Positions 31,865-40,300 of a stretch of 64,000 bases of DNA are shown here, one piece after another. The stretch is from Rathayibacter sp. VKM Ac-2760 (lineage in GTDB: Bacteria > Actinomycetota > Actinomycetes > Actinomycetales > Microbacteriaceae), in assembly GCF_009834185.1 (NCBI RefSeq), contig NZ_CP047173.1, positions 1,178,001 through 1,242,000 of the forward strand, read 5' to 3'. The position numbers and the translations under genes are program-made. Below the pieces are notes generated by a model. The model was given only the letters and a program-made list of their open reading frames with translations. It was not told where the DNA came from and ran no database searches. The stretch's first letter is position 1. Each line of letters begins with the position of its first letter.

Positions 31865-33556
31865 CTAGACGCCGGCGAGCAGGCCGCGGTCGGCGAGGTA
31901 CTCGCGGACCAGTCGCTCAGCGCTCGCCCGGTCGGTGATGCCGAACCGGTCGATGATCTGCTGGACGTACGGCCGCGCGATCGCCTCGGTGATGCCGAGC
32001 TCGGCCGCGATCTCGCGCGGCGAGAGGCCGGCGGCGATCAGCTCGAGCACCTGCTCCTTGGTGGGGAGCACGAACGGCGGGGTGGTGGGCTCCGGCTCCG
32101 GCGTGGTCGGGTCCTTCTCCGCGTCGATCGCCGAGGTGTCCTCCGCGAACGAGGCGGTCACGAACGCGATCGCCTTCGAGGTGATGCCGAGGGCCTCCTG
32201 GTTGATGTTCGCCAGGTCGTCGCCGGCCGAGTGGTAGTTCGGGTCGTGCGGGATGCCGACGGTGCCGCCGAAGAGCGCGAACTCCTCCTCGGTCTTGATG
32301 TCGTCCGCTCCGGTGAACAGGCCCGACGCGGGGATGCCGGCCGAGATGAAGCCGTCGTAGTCGCTGCGGCCGTCGAACGCGGTGTCGATCCAGGGCTGGT
32401 CGATCGAGTCGAAGTAGTCCGTGAACGCCTTCTCGGTCGCGATGGAGCCCGCGGGCACCTCGACCGGAGCCTCGTAGGTGGACTCGTTCGCGTCGTAGAC
32501 GGAGACGACGTAGTTCGGCGAGGCGACCATGTCGAAGTTCAGGTAGGTGGCGATCTTGCCGGCGTCCTCCTCCGTCAGCGAGTCGACGTAGGTGTAGGAG
32601 CCGACCAGGCCGACCTCCTCGGCGCCCCACCAGGCGAAGCGCACGGCATTGGTGGTCTCGCCGGCCTCGGCGAGCTGCACGGCGGTCTCGAGGAGCGTCG
32701 CCGATCCGGAGCCGTTGTCGTTGATGCCGGGGCCCTCGGGCACGCCGTCGAGGTGCGCGCCGAGCATGACCACGTTGTCGTGGTCGCCGCCGGGCGTCTC
32801 GGTGATGACGTTGAAGGTGTCGGTGTCGGTCGTGGTCTGCTCGAGCACGAGGGTCGCCGTCGTGGGCAGCGCGGCGATCAGCGACTGGCCCTCCTCGAGG
32901 GTGATGCCGACCGAGGGGATGTAGCTGTCGTCGGGCGCGCCGAGCGTGCCGTTGAGCGCCTCTCCCGGGACGTTGTTGTAGATGATGACGGCCGAGGCTC
33001 CGGCGGCGCCGGCTGCGGCCGACTTCTCCGAGAAGCTGCAGGTGCCGCGGCTGACCAGGGCGACCTTGCCGGTGGCGTCCAGTCCGGCCCAGGCGTCGGC
33101 GTCGCAGCCCAGCGGGTCGACCGGCTGGATCAGCTCGCCGGTGACGCCGCCCTCGGGGGTCGAGGGGGTGAACGACATCGGGATGCCCTCGACCGCGGGG
33201 GTCGTGGTCAGCGAGAACTCGTCGATCGTCTGGGTGGTGGTGGTGAAGTCCTGGCGCTCGGTGGTGTAGCCGGCCGCCTTCAGCACCGCCTCCACGTACT
33301 GGCCGCTGAGCTCGTAGCCCTCGGTGCCGATCGCGCGGTTGCCGTCGTTGGCGTCGGCGATGGCCTGGAAGGCCTCGAGGTGGTTCATGATGCCGTCGAC
33401 GGTCACCGAGTCGGCGAAGTCGACGGGCTCGACGGCGTTGGCCGCGGGAGCGAAGGCGAAGCCGGCGACCAGCGCGCCGGCGCCGATCATCGCGGCCGAG
33501 CCGAGGAGTGGACGCCGGCGTCGTGCGCCGGAGGTGTCTTCAGTGGGGGTAGCCAC
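31865..33556 (-). CDS. secreted M28 family aminopeptidase with PA domain and LuxR-like C-terminal HTH
   Basis: A 563-residue protein. The signal peptide (RRRRPLLGSAAMIGAGALVAGFAFAPAANA) ends near residue 41. A PA domain insert (about 130-220, with SRGTCSFSEKSAAAGAAGASAVIIYNN) precedes the zinc peptidase core: GAHLDGVPEGPGINDNGSGS, WWGAEEVGLVGSYTYVD and SDYDGFISAGIPASGLFTG. After a Pro/Thr linker, residues 499-563 form an unexpected domain, TKEQVLELIAAGLSPREIAA onward, matching the LuxR/GerE HTH pattern. Starts at GTG after AAAGGGACC. The peptidase call is firm; the role of the tail is open. Confidence 0.9.
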   Translation of the reverse strand: MATPTEDTSGARRRRPLLGSAAMIGAGALVAGFAFAPAANAVEPVDFADSVTVDGIMNHLEAFQAIADANDGNRAIGTEGYELSGQYVEAVLKAAGYTTERQDFTTTTQTIDEFSLTTTPAVEGIPMSFTPSTPEGGVTGELIQPVDPLGCDADAWAGLDATGKVALVSRGTCSFSEKSAAAGAAGASAVIIYNNVPGEALNGTLGAPDDSYIPSVGITLEEGQSLIAALPTTATLVLEQTTTDTDTFNVITETPGGDHDNVVMLGAHLDGVPEGPGINDNGSGSATLLETAVQLAEAGETTNAVRFAWWGAEEVGLVGSYTYVDSLTEEDAGKIATYLNFDMVASPNYVVSVYDANESTYEAPVEVPAGSIATEKAFTDYFDSIDQPWIDTAFDGRSDYDGFISAGIPASGLFTGADDIKTEEEFALFGGTVGIPHDPNYHSAGDDLANINQEALGITSKAIAFVTASFAEDTSAIDAEKDPTTPEPEPTTPPFVLPTKEQVLELIAAGLSPREIAAELGITEAIARPYVQQIIDRFGITDRASAERLVREYLADRGLLAGV

Positions 33557-33570
33557 AGGTGGTCCCTTTC

Positions 33571-33616
33571 GTCGAGGGCGGCGACCGTCGGACCGACGGC
33601 CTCCGTCGCCCTCGAC
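33571..33616 (-). promoter_or_regulatory. long hairpin next to the ribosome site of the M28 gene
   Basis: GTCGAGGGCG (33571-33580) pairs perfectly with CGCCCTCGAC (33607-33616), with further pairing inside (CCGTCGG/CCGACGG). The stem ends a few bases before the AAAGGGACC ribosome site in the roughly 90-base leader. Confidence 0.45.
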
Positions 33617-33736
33617 GTGCTGAGAAGCGGCGGTGCCCTCTGCGAGCGTATTCACAGGTCGGTCGCGAATGACACCCCTTCGCGGCACTTGTCACCCGGC
33701 GGAAACACGAACCGCCGTTCGCGACCGGAGTGCTGG

Positions 33737-34471
33737 TCAGCGCGTCGCGTCGCTCTCGGCCCACTCGCGGAGCATCGCCAGCGTCTCGGCGGGGCGGTCG
33801 CGGTGCGGGCTGTGGCCGGCTCCGGCCACCACGGCGTAGCGCACCCGGGGGTTCGCGCGGAGCACCAGGGCGGCGAGGGACGGCGGGAGCATCGTGAAGA
33901 CCGCGGGGTCGCCTCCGAGCATCAGCACGGGCGCCTGCAGCGCCGGGACGTCGGCGAGAAGATCCCACGGGTCGTTGTCGTCGATCGTCGCCGCGACGGC
34001 GGCGGGGTCGGCCGCGTGCGCGGCGCGCAGCTTCTCGGCCCGGTCGCGCTCGTCCCACCCCGGCTCGGCGGCCGCGAGCTCCTCCGGCACGACGGAGAGC
34101 GCCGCGAGCTCGCCGACGCGCACCTCCGCCCGCTCCGCCTCCTCGAGGCGGAGGACCGGGTCGAGCAGCACCAGTCGCCGCGCCCAGCCCGTGTCGCGCG
34201 CCGCGGCTCGAACGGCGACCGCACCGCCGAGGGAGTGGCCGACCACGAGGTCCCAGGCGCCGGGCCCGCGAAGGGCGAGCACGTCGTCGGCGTAGTCGTC
34301 GTGCCGGGAGGAGCCGCCGCGGGGGCCGGCGCCGTGGCCGCGCAGATCCGGGGCGGTCACGCTCCAGCCGGCGGCCATCAGCGCCTCGGCGACCCGCCAC
34401 CAGGTCGCTGAGGCGCCGCCGAGTCCGTGCAGGAGGAGGGCGGTTCGCGTCTCCGGGGCTCGCGTCGTCAT
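33737..34471 (-). CDS. alpha/beta hydrolase
   Basis: A 244-residue cytosolic hydrolase. It has the oxyanion HG motif in TALLLHGLGGASATWW, the nucleophile elbow GHSLGG (Ser near residue 100), an acid in PVLMLGGDPAVF and the catalytic histidine in GAGHSPHRDRPAETL. No signal peptide. The substrate is not evident; family members include esterases, haloperoxidases and MenH-like lyases. A single gene with a leaderless-type promoter. Confidence 0.88.
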   Translation of the reverse strand: MTTRAPETRTALLLHGLGGASATWWRVAEALMAAGWSVTAPDLRGHGAGPRGGSSRHDDYADDVLALRGPGAWDLVVGHSLGGAVAVRAAARDTGWARRLVLLDPVLRLEEAERAEVRVGELAALSVVPEELAAAEPGWDERDRAEKLRAAHAADPAAVAATIDDNDPWDLLADVPALQAPVLMLGGDPAVFTMLPPSLAALVLRANPRVRYAVVAGAGHSPHRDRPAETLAMLREWAESDATR

Positions 34472-34477
34472 GCCGCC

Positions 34478-34483
34478 AGGCTA
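34478..34483 (-). promoter_or_regulatory. -10 hexamer TAGCCT, leaderless-type, for the alpha/beta hydrolase gene
   Basis: On the minus strand it ends 6 bases before the ATG at 34471. Confidence 0.5.
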
Positions 34484-34490
34484 GGGCGCG

Positions 34491-35309
34491 TCAGTCGAGA
34501 CTCGGGTCCCGGCCGGTGCGCTCGCCGGTCGCCAGTGCGCGGATTCCTGCCAGATCCTCGTCGTCGAGGGCGAAGCCGAACACGTCGAGGTTCTCCCGGA
34601 TCCGCTCCGGCGTCACCGACTTCGGGATCACGACGACCCCGAGCTGCACGTGCCAGCGCAGCACGACCTGCGCGGGCGAGACGCCGTGCTTCGCGGCGAT
34701 CGCGGCGAGCACGGGCTCGTCGAGCAGCCGGCCGCGGGCCAGCGGCGACCAGGCCTGCGTGACGATGCCGTGCGCCTCGTCGAAGGCGCGCAGCTCGTCC
34801 TGGGGGAGCCGCGGGTGCAGCTCGACCTGGTTGATCGCGGGGACGACCTCGGTCTCGCCGAGCAGACGCTCCAGGTGCTCGATCGCGAAGTTCGAGACGC
34901 CGATCGAGCGCGCCCGGCCCTCCTGGCGGATCCGCTCGAGCGCGCGATAGGTGTCGACGTAGCGGTCGCGGGAGGGGATCGGCCAGTGCACCAGGTAGAG
35001 ATCGACGTAGTCGGTGCCGAGCAGCTCGAGGCTGCGGTCGAAGGCCTCGAGGGTCTCGTCGAAGCCGTGGTCGTCGTTCCAGACCTTGGTGGTGACGAAG
35101 ACCTGCTCGCGGGGCAGGCCGCTGGCGCGGATCCCCTCGCCGACGCCGCGCTCGTTGCCGTAGAGGGTCGCCGTGTCGACGTGCCGGTACCCGGCCTCGA
35201 GCGCCGTGGCGACCGTGCGCGCCGCCTCGTCGTCGCCGACCTTGTACACCCCGAGCCCGACCTGCGGGATCGCCCGCCCGTCGTTCAACGCAACCAGTGG
35301 AACGCTCAT
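34491..35309 (-). CDS. aldo/keto reductase (2,5-diketo-D-gluconate reductase-like)
   Basis: A 272-residue NADPH-dependent reductase. The AKR tetrad is visible: Asp in GYRHVDTATLYGNERGVG with Tyr following, Lys in VFVTTKVWNDDHG, and His in DLYLVHWPIPS. The C-terminal VVLRWHVQLGVVVIPKSVTPERIRENLDVF binds the cofactor. The pattern matches AKR5C-type enzymes acting on small carbonyls. I chose ATG at 35309 (MSVPLVALNDG); codons further upstream belong to repeat copy B2. Confidence 0.93.
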   Translation of the reverse strand: MSVPLVALNDGRAIPQVGLGVYKVGDDEAARTVATALEAGYRHVDTATLYGNERGVGEGIRASGLPREQVFVTTKVWNDDHGFDETLEAFDRSLELLGTDYVDLYLVHWPIPSRDRYVDTYRALERIRQEGRARSIGVSNFAIEHLERLLGETEVVPAINQVELHPRLPQDELRAFDEAHGIVTQAWSPLARGRLLDEPVLAAIAAKHGVSPAQVVLRWHVQLGVVVIPKSVTPERIRENLDVFGFALDDEDLAGIRALATGERTGRDPSLD

Positions 35310-35324
35310 GGCACCCATTCCCCT

Positions 35325-35387
35325 CCGCGAGATGCCACTTGTGCGCACGACACGCCGCGGAAGCCGCTCACAAGTGGCATCTCGCGG
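35325..35387 (+). repeat. family B 63-bp palindromic element, copy 2
   Basis: 19-bp perfect arms CCGCGAGATGCCACTTGTG around a 25-base core containing ACGACACGCCG. It lies 15 bases upstream of the aldo/keto reductase start and 6 bases past the stop of the next minus-strand gene. Confidence 0.9.
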
Positions 35388-35393
35388 CAGCGC

Positions 35394-35948
35394 TCAGAGG
35401 TGCCAGTGCAGCTCGCCGTGCGGGCCGACGCGGACGGTGTCCTCGATCAGCGCGGCGAGGCCGGCGACGCCGAAGAGGAGGCGGCGGTCGTCGCGCGCCG
35501 CCTGGCTCGAGTGGACGAAGCGGCGGACGGCGAAGTACTCGTCGTGACCGGGCTGCAGCCCGTCGACCAGGCCGTGCTCACCCAGGGCGCGCAGTCCGCG
35601 GGCCGGACGGCGCGCCGGGCCGAGTCCGAGCCAGAGCGAGCCGGTCTCGAGCAGCACGACCGTGCTCGGCACGATCGCGCCGGAGCGCAGGCGCCGCGCC
35701 GTGATCTGCCAGCCGAAGCCGAGGTGGTGCACCCGGATCGGGTGCGGTCCACGCCAGGCGTGCGAGGGGTCCTCGGCGCGGTAGTAGACGGGGCTGGGCC
35801 GGAACGAGCCCTGCCAGAGCGCCGCGGCGAGCTCGGCGGTCCACTCCGGCGTCTCGGGGTCTGCCCACGGGTCGAGGACGTGCGCCTGCTCCGCCTCGCG
35901 CTGATGCTGGCGGACGAGCTCCTCCGCGTCTTCGCGCAGTCCCATCAT
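35394..35948 (-). CDS. conserved hypothetical protein, 184 residues
   Basis: I do not recognise this family. It starts MMGLREDAEELVRQHQREAE after a GGGGGAG ribosome site. The N-terminal helix is charged; the middle (HHLGFGWQITARRLRSGAIVPSTVVLLETGSLWLGLG) looks like a beta-sheet, and the C-terminus has ARDDRRLLFGVAGLAALIEDTVRVG. No signal peptide or membrane segment. The frame remains open far upstream, but only as an antisense shadow of the MFS gene. Confidence 0.7.
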   Translation of the reverse strand: MMGLREDAEELVRQHQREAEQAHVLDPWADPETPEWTAELAAALWQGSFRPSPVYYRAEDPSHAWRGPHPIRVHHLGFGWQITARRLRSGAIVPSTVVLLETGSLWLGLGPARRPARGLRALGEHGLVDGLQPGHDEYFAVRRFVHSSQAARDDRRLLFGVAGLAALIEDTVRVGPHGELHWHL

Positions 35949-36052
35949 CGGCTCCCCCGTCTCCTCGGCGACCCCCACCCTAAGGGGGACAGCCTGGGAG
36001 CTCCAGGGGAGCCCGGTCGGAGCGGGGTGGGCGCCGCCTCCGAGCGCCGGAG

Positions 36053-37258
36053 TCAGGTGGGCAGCTCGACCGGCTCGGTGTCCGGCAGCGGGCTCGCGTC
36101 GCGTCCGCGCAGATCGGGGTGGTAGCGGCGGCCGAGCGCCGGGACCAGGAAGCCGACGAAGGCGAACACCGCGGCGACGGCGATCGCGGCGGTCGGTCCG
36201 GAGCGGTCGATCTGCACGCCGGCGATCGCCGAGCCGAGCGCCGCGCCGATCAGCTGACCCGTTCCGACCCAGCCGTACGCCTCCGCCGTGTCCGAGAACT
36301 TCACGCTCGCGGCCGTGATCGTGAAGAGCGCGGCGAGGGCCGGCGCGATGCCGACGCCGGCCAGGAAGAGCGTGATCGAGAGCCACCAGAAGTCGGTGGA
36401 GAACGCGGCGAGACCCATGCCGACGGTGACGATCAGCATCCGCCGCGCGGTGGCCCAGCGGCTGATCGGGATGTGGCCGAGGGTGAGTCCGCCGACCAGC
36501 GACCCGGCCGCGAAGACGGCCAGGACGACGCCCGACTCCACCCCGCCCTCGCCGAAGACGGCGACGACACCCGCCTCGACCGCGGCGCAGGCGCCGACGA
36601 GCAGGAAGCCGACGACCGTCGCGAGCAGCACCGGCGGCTTGGTCAGCACGACACCGAGCTTCCGCCGCGAGCGCGGGATGCGGACGCGGCCGACCTCGGG
36701 CGAGGCGATGAACCAGATGCCACCGCCGACCAGGAAGAACGCCGCGGTGAGGATGCCCGCGACGGTGGAGATCTGGATCGACACGAACGTGGTCAGCACC
36801 GGGCCGAGCACCCAGATGATCTCCTGCGCGGAGGCGTCCAGCGAGAAGAGCGGGGTCAGCTGCGAGCTGGGCACCATCTTCGGGTAGATCGTGCGGACGG
36901 CGGGCTGCACCGGCGGCATGCTGAGGCCCGCGACGAAGCCGATGACGACGAACTGCCAGATCTCCAGCGGCAGCAGCGCCATCGCGATGATCGCGGCGGC
37001 GCAGACGATCAGGGTGGCGGTGAGCACGCGGCGCATCCCGAGCCGGCCCATCAGCCGGCTGGTCAGCGGACCGGCGATGGCCTGGCCGATCGACATCGAG
37101 CCCAGCACCAGTCCGGCCGCGGCGTAGGAGTCGTGCACGCGCTCCACGTGCAGCAGGAACGCGAGCGAGAGCATCCCGAACGGGAAGCGCGCGGTGAGCT
37201 GAGCCGCGATGATGCGACCCACGCCGGGGGTTCTCAGGAGTTCGGTGTAGCTGCCCAC
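36053..37258 (-). CDS. MFS transporter
   Basis: A 401-residue membrane protein with about 12 hydrophobic segments. It has an MFS motif in the loop between helices 2 and 3 (GPLTSRLMGRLGMRRVLTATL) and a long run of helices characteristic of drug/solute exporters of the YfcJ/arabinose-efflux kind. The C-terminus is hydrophilic (GRRYHPDLRGRDASPLPDTEPVELPT). The substrate is unknown. The GTG start comes 6 bases after a -10. Confidence 0.87.
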   Translation of the reverse strand: MGSYTELLRTPGVGRIIAAQLTARFPFGMLSLAFLLHVERVHDSYAAAGLVLGSMSIGQAIAGPLTSRLMGRLGMRRVLTATLIVCAAAIIAMALLPLEIWQFVVIGFVAGLSMPPVQPAVRTIYPKMVPSSQLTPLFSLDASAQEIIWVLGPVLTTFVSIQISTVAGILTAAFFLVGGGIWFIASPEVGRVRIPRSRRKLGVVLTKPPVLLATVVGFLLVGACAAVEAGVVAVFGEGGVESGVVLAVFAAGSLVGGLTLGHIPISRWATARRMLIVTVGMGLAAFSTDFWWLSITLFLAGVGIAPALAALFTITAASVKFSDTAEAYGWVGTGQLIGAALGSAIAGVQIDRSGPTAAIAVAAVFAFVGFLVPALGRRYHPDLRGRDASPLPDTEPVELPT

Positions 37259-37264
37259 CGGACG

Positions 37265-37270
37265 ACACTA
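37265..37270 (-). promoter_or_regulatory. -10 hexamer TAGTGT, leaderless-type, for the MFS gene
   Basis: On the minus strand it ends 6 bases before the GTG at 37258. Confidence 0.45.
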
Positions 37271-37326
37271 GCGGCCCGCGGAGGCCCGCCGGCGTCGTCC
37301 GCCGAACCCGTCGGCGGCGACTCCGG

Positions 37327-40300
37327 TCAGCCCGCGAGGACCTTCCGGATCCGCTGCAGCGAGACGCTCTCGACGGTGCCCAGGCTCTGCGCGAAGAAGC
37401 TGATCCGCAGCTCCTCGATCAGCCAGCGGGCGCGGACCAGGCGCTCCGGCGCGTGCGGCGGCAGCGGGATCGTGCCGCCCGCGGAGCGGTAGAGCTCCTG
37501 CGCCGCCTGCACCTCGTTCAGCCAGACCCGGTCGCGGCCGACGTTCTCGCCGATCTTGCCGAAGCGCTCGGTGATGCCGCCGAGGTAGCGGGGCAGGTGC
37601 CGCAGCCGCTCGAGGCCGGTCGCGGAGACGAAGCCCGGATGCACGAGCCCGGTCAGCTGCTCGCGGGCGTCGGTCAGCGCGGGGAGCAGCGCCATGCTCG
37701 TCGAGGCCTTGAGCGCCTTCTCGACCCCGCGCGCCGTGGTGAGGATCGTGGTGACCGTCTTCACCGTCTCGAACATCGAGTCCATCACGCTGCCCGAGAC
37801 CCGGTCGCGCACCGCGTCGAACTCGGCGCGGAGGAAGAGCATGCCGTCCGGCTTCATCCGCCAGAGCACCGCGTCGACGCAGGCGAGCAGGCAGTCGGTG
37901 AACAGCGCGGTGGTGTTCTGGTACGGGCTCTGCGCGAGCACGAGCTTCTCGTTCGCCGTCAGGTACTGCTGCACGTACGCGACCGGGCTGGGCGTGGCGA
38001 GCAGCAGCAGCCGGCGGACGCCGCGCGGGTGCTCGCGCGCCTGGTCCTCGGCGGTGGCGAGCAGGCGGATCGAGACCGAGTCGCCGTCGTCGATCAGCGC
38101 CGGATAGGCGCGGATCGTGTTGCCGCCCTGCCGGGTGTCGGTGACGCGGGGGAGCTCCGCCATGTCCCAGGTCTTGATTCCCCGCCGCTCCAGAGCGTCG
38201 GGCACGCGCGCCTCGACCACCCGGGCGACCTCGTCGCGGACCCGGCCGCGCAGCCGCTCGGCGAGCGGTGCCAGCTCCTTGCCCGCGGCGACGGTGCGGC
38301 CGCGCTCGTCCGCGATCGCGAAGGTGACGCGGAGGTGCGCGGGGATGCGCTCGAGATCGAAGTCGGCGGCGTCGATCACGACACCGGCCTCGCGGCGGAT
38401 CGCGCCGGCCAGGGTCGCGGCGAACGACTCCGTCGGCGGATTCGGCACGTCCTGGGGGAGCGCGGCGGTGAGCTTGCGCGCCCAGTCGTTCGCGGGGACG
38501 ACGTTCCGGCGCAGGTGCTTGGGCAGCGCCTTGATCATCGCGGTGACGAGCTCGGCGCGCAGCCCCGGCACCAGCCAGTCGAAGCCGAGCGGAGTGACCC
38601 GCGGCAGCAGCGCGAGCGGCACGTGCACGGTGACACCGTCCTCCTCCGTGCCCGGCTCGAAGCGGTAGGAGAGCCGGAAGCGCTGGTCCGCCTGGCGCCA
38701 CTGGGTCGGGAACGCGGTCTCGTCGATCTGCTCCGCGTCCTCGGGCAGGAGGGTCTCCTGCGTCATCGTCAGCAGGTCGGGCTCGTCGTGCTGGGCGGTG
38801 CGCCACCAGGAGTCGAAGGAGCGGACCGAGGTGATGTCGCGCGGCACCCGGCGGTCGTAGAAGTCGAAGACGGCCTCGTCGTCGACGAGCAGGTCGCGGC
38901 GGCGGGTGCGCTCCTCGAGCCGCTCGAGCTCGGCGCGCAGGGCCCGGTTCTTGCGGTCGAAGGCGTGCCGAGCGTCCCACTCGCCCTCGACGAGCGCGTG
39001 CCGGATGAACAGCTCGCGGGCGTAGCCGGCGTCGATCCGGGAGAACTGCACGCGGCGGCGGGCGATGATCGGCACGCCGTAGAGCGTGACCTTCTCGTAG
39101 GCGACGGCCGCGCCCTGCGCCTTCTCCCAGTGCGGCTCGCTGAACTGCCGCTTCACCAGGTCGCCGGCGATCGCCTCGGCCCAGGCCGGATCGATCGCGG
39201 CGTTGGAGCGGGCGAAGAGCTTGCTCGTCTCGACCAGCTCGGCGCTCATCAGGGCGTCGGGCTGCTTCTTCGCCAGCGCGCTGCCGGGGAAGATCGAGAA
39301 CTTCGCGTTGCGCGCGCCGACGTACTGGACGCTCTGGCGCTCGCGGTTCTTGGCCGCACGCTGCGCCTGCTGCGAGGTGGTGTCCTTGATGCCCAGGTGC
39401 GAGAGCAGGCCGGCGAGCAGGCTGCGGTGGATGCCGTCCGGGTCGACCTTCGGATCGGCGAGCTCGAGCTTGAGCGGCCGGGCCAGCTGACGCAGCTGGC
39501 GGAAGACGTCCTGCCACTCGCGCACCCGCAGGTAGTTGAGGTACTCGGCCTTGCAGAGCCGGCGGAAGGCGCTGGAGGAGAGCTCGGCCTGCTTCTCCTC
39601 CACGTAGTTCCAGAGGTTGAGCAGGGTGAGGAAGTCGCTGGTCGGGTCGACGAAGCGGGCGTGCTGCTGGTCGGCCTGCGCGCGGCGCTCGAGCGGGCGC
39701 TCCCGGACGTCCTGGATCGTCAGCCCGGCGACGATCGCCATCACCTCGCGGCTGACGTCGTGCTTGCGCGACTCGATCACCATCCGCCCGAACCGCGGAT
39801 CGATCGGCAGCCTGGCGAGATCCCGCCCGATCCTCGTCAGCTGAGGCGCCTTGCCGGCCCCCCGCGAGATGCCACTTGTGCTCGCCTTCTCCGGCGTGTC
39901 GCGTACTGAAGTGGCATCTCGCGGAGCGGCGATCGCGCCGAGCTCCGTGAGGAGGTCGAGGCCGTCCTTGATGCCGCGGGAATCCGGCGGCGTCAGGAAC
40001 GGGAAGCCGGCGATGTCGCCGAGGCCGAGCGAGATCATCTGCAGGATGACGGCGGCCAGGCCCGTGCGCAGGATCTCGGGATCGGTGAACTCGGGGCGGC
40101 GGGCGAAGTCCTCCTCCGAGTAGAGCCGGATCGCGATGCCGGCGCTCGTGCGGCCGGAGCGGCCGGAGCGCTGATTCGCCGACGCCTGCGAGATCGCCTC
40201 GATCGGCAGGCGCTGCACCTTGGAGCGCGCGCTGTAGCGCGAGATGCGGGCGGTGCCGCCGTCGATCACGTAGCGGATGCCGGGGACGGTGAGGCTCGTC

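Noticed and set aside
39862..39924. hrpA as a disrupted gene because it holds a repeat element
   Set aside because: The element is 63 bases, begins on a codon boundary and contains no stop in this frame; all helicase motifs on both sides remain in one frame.
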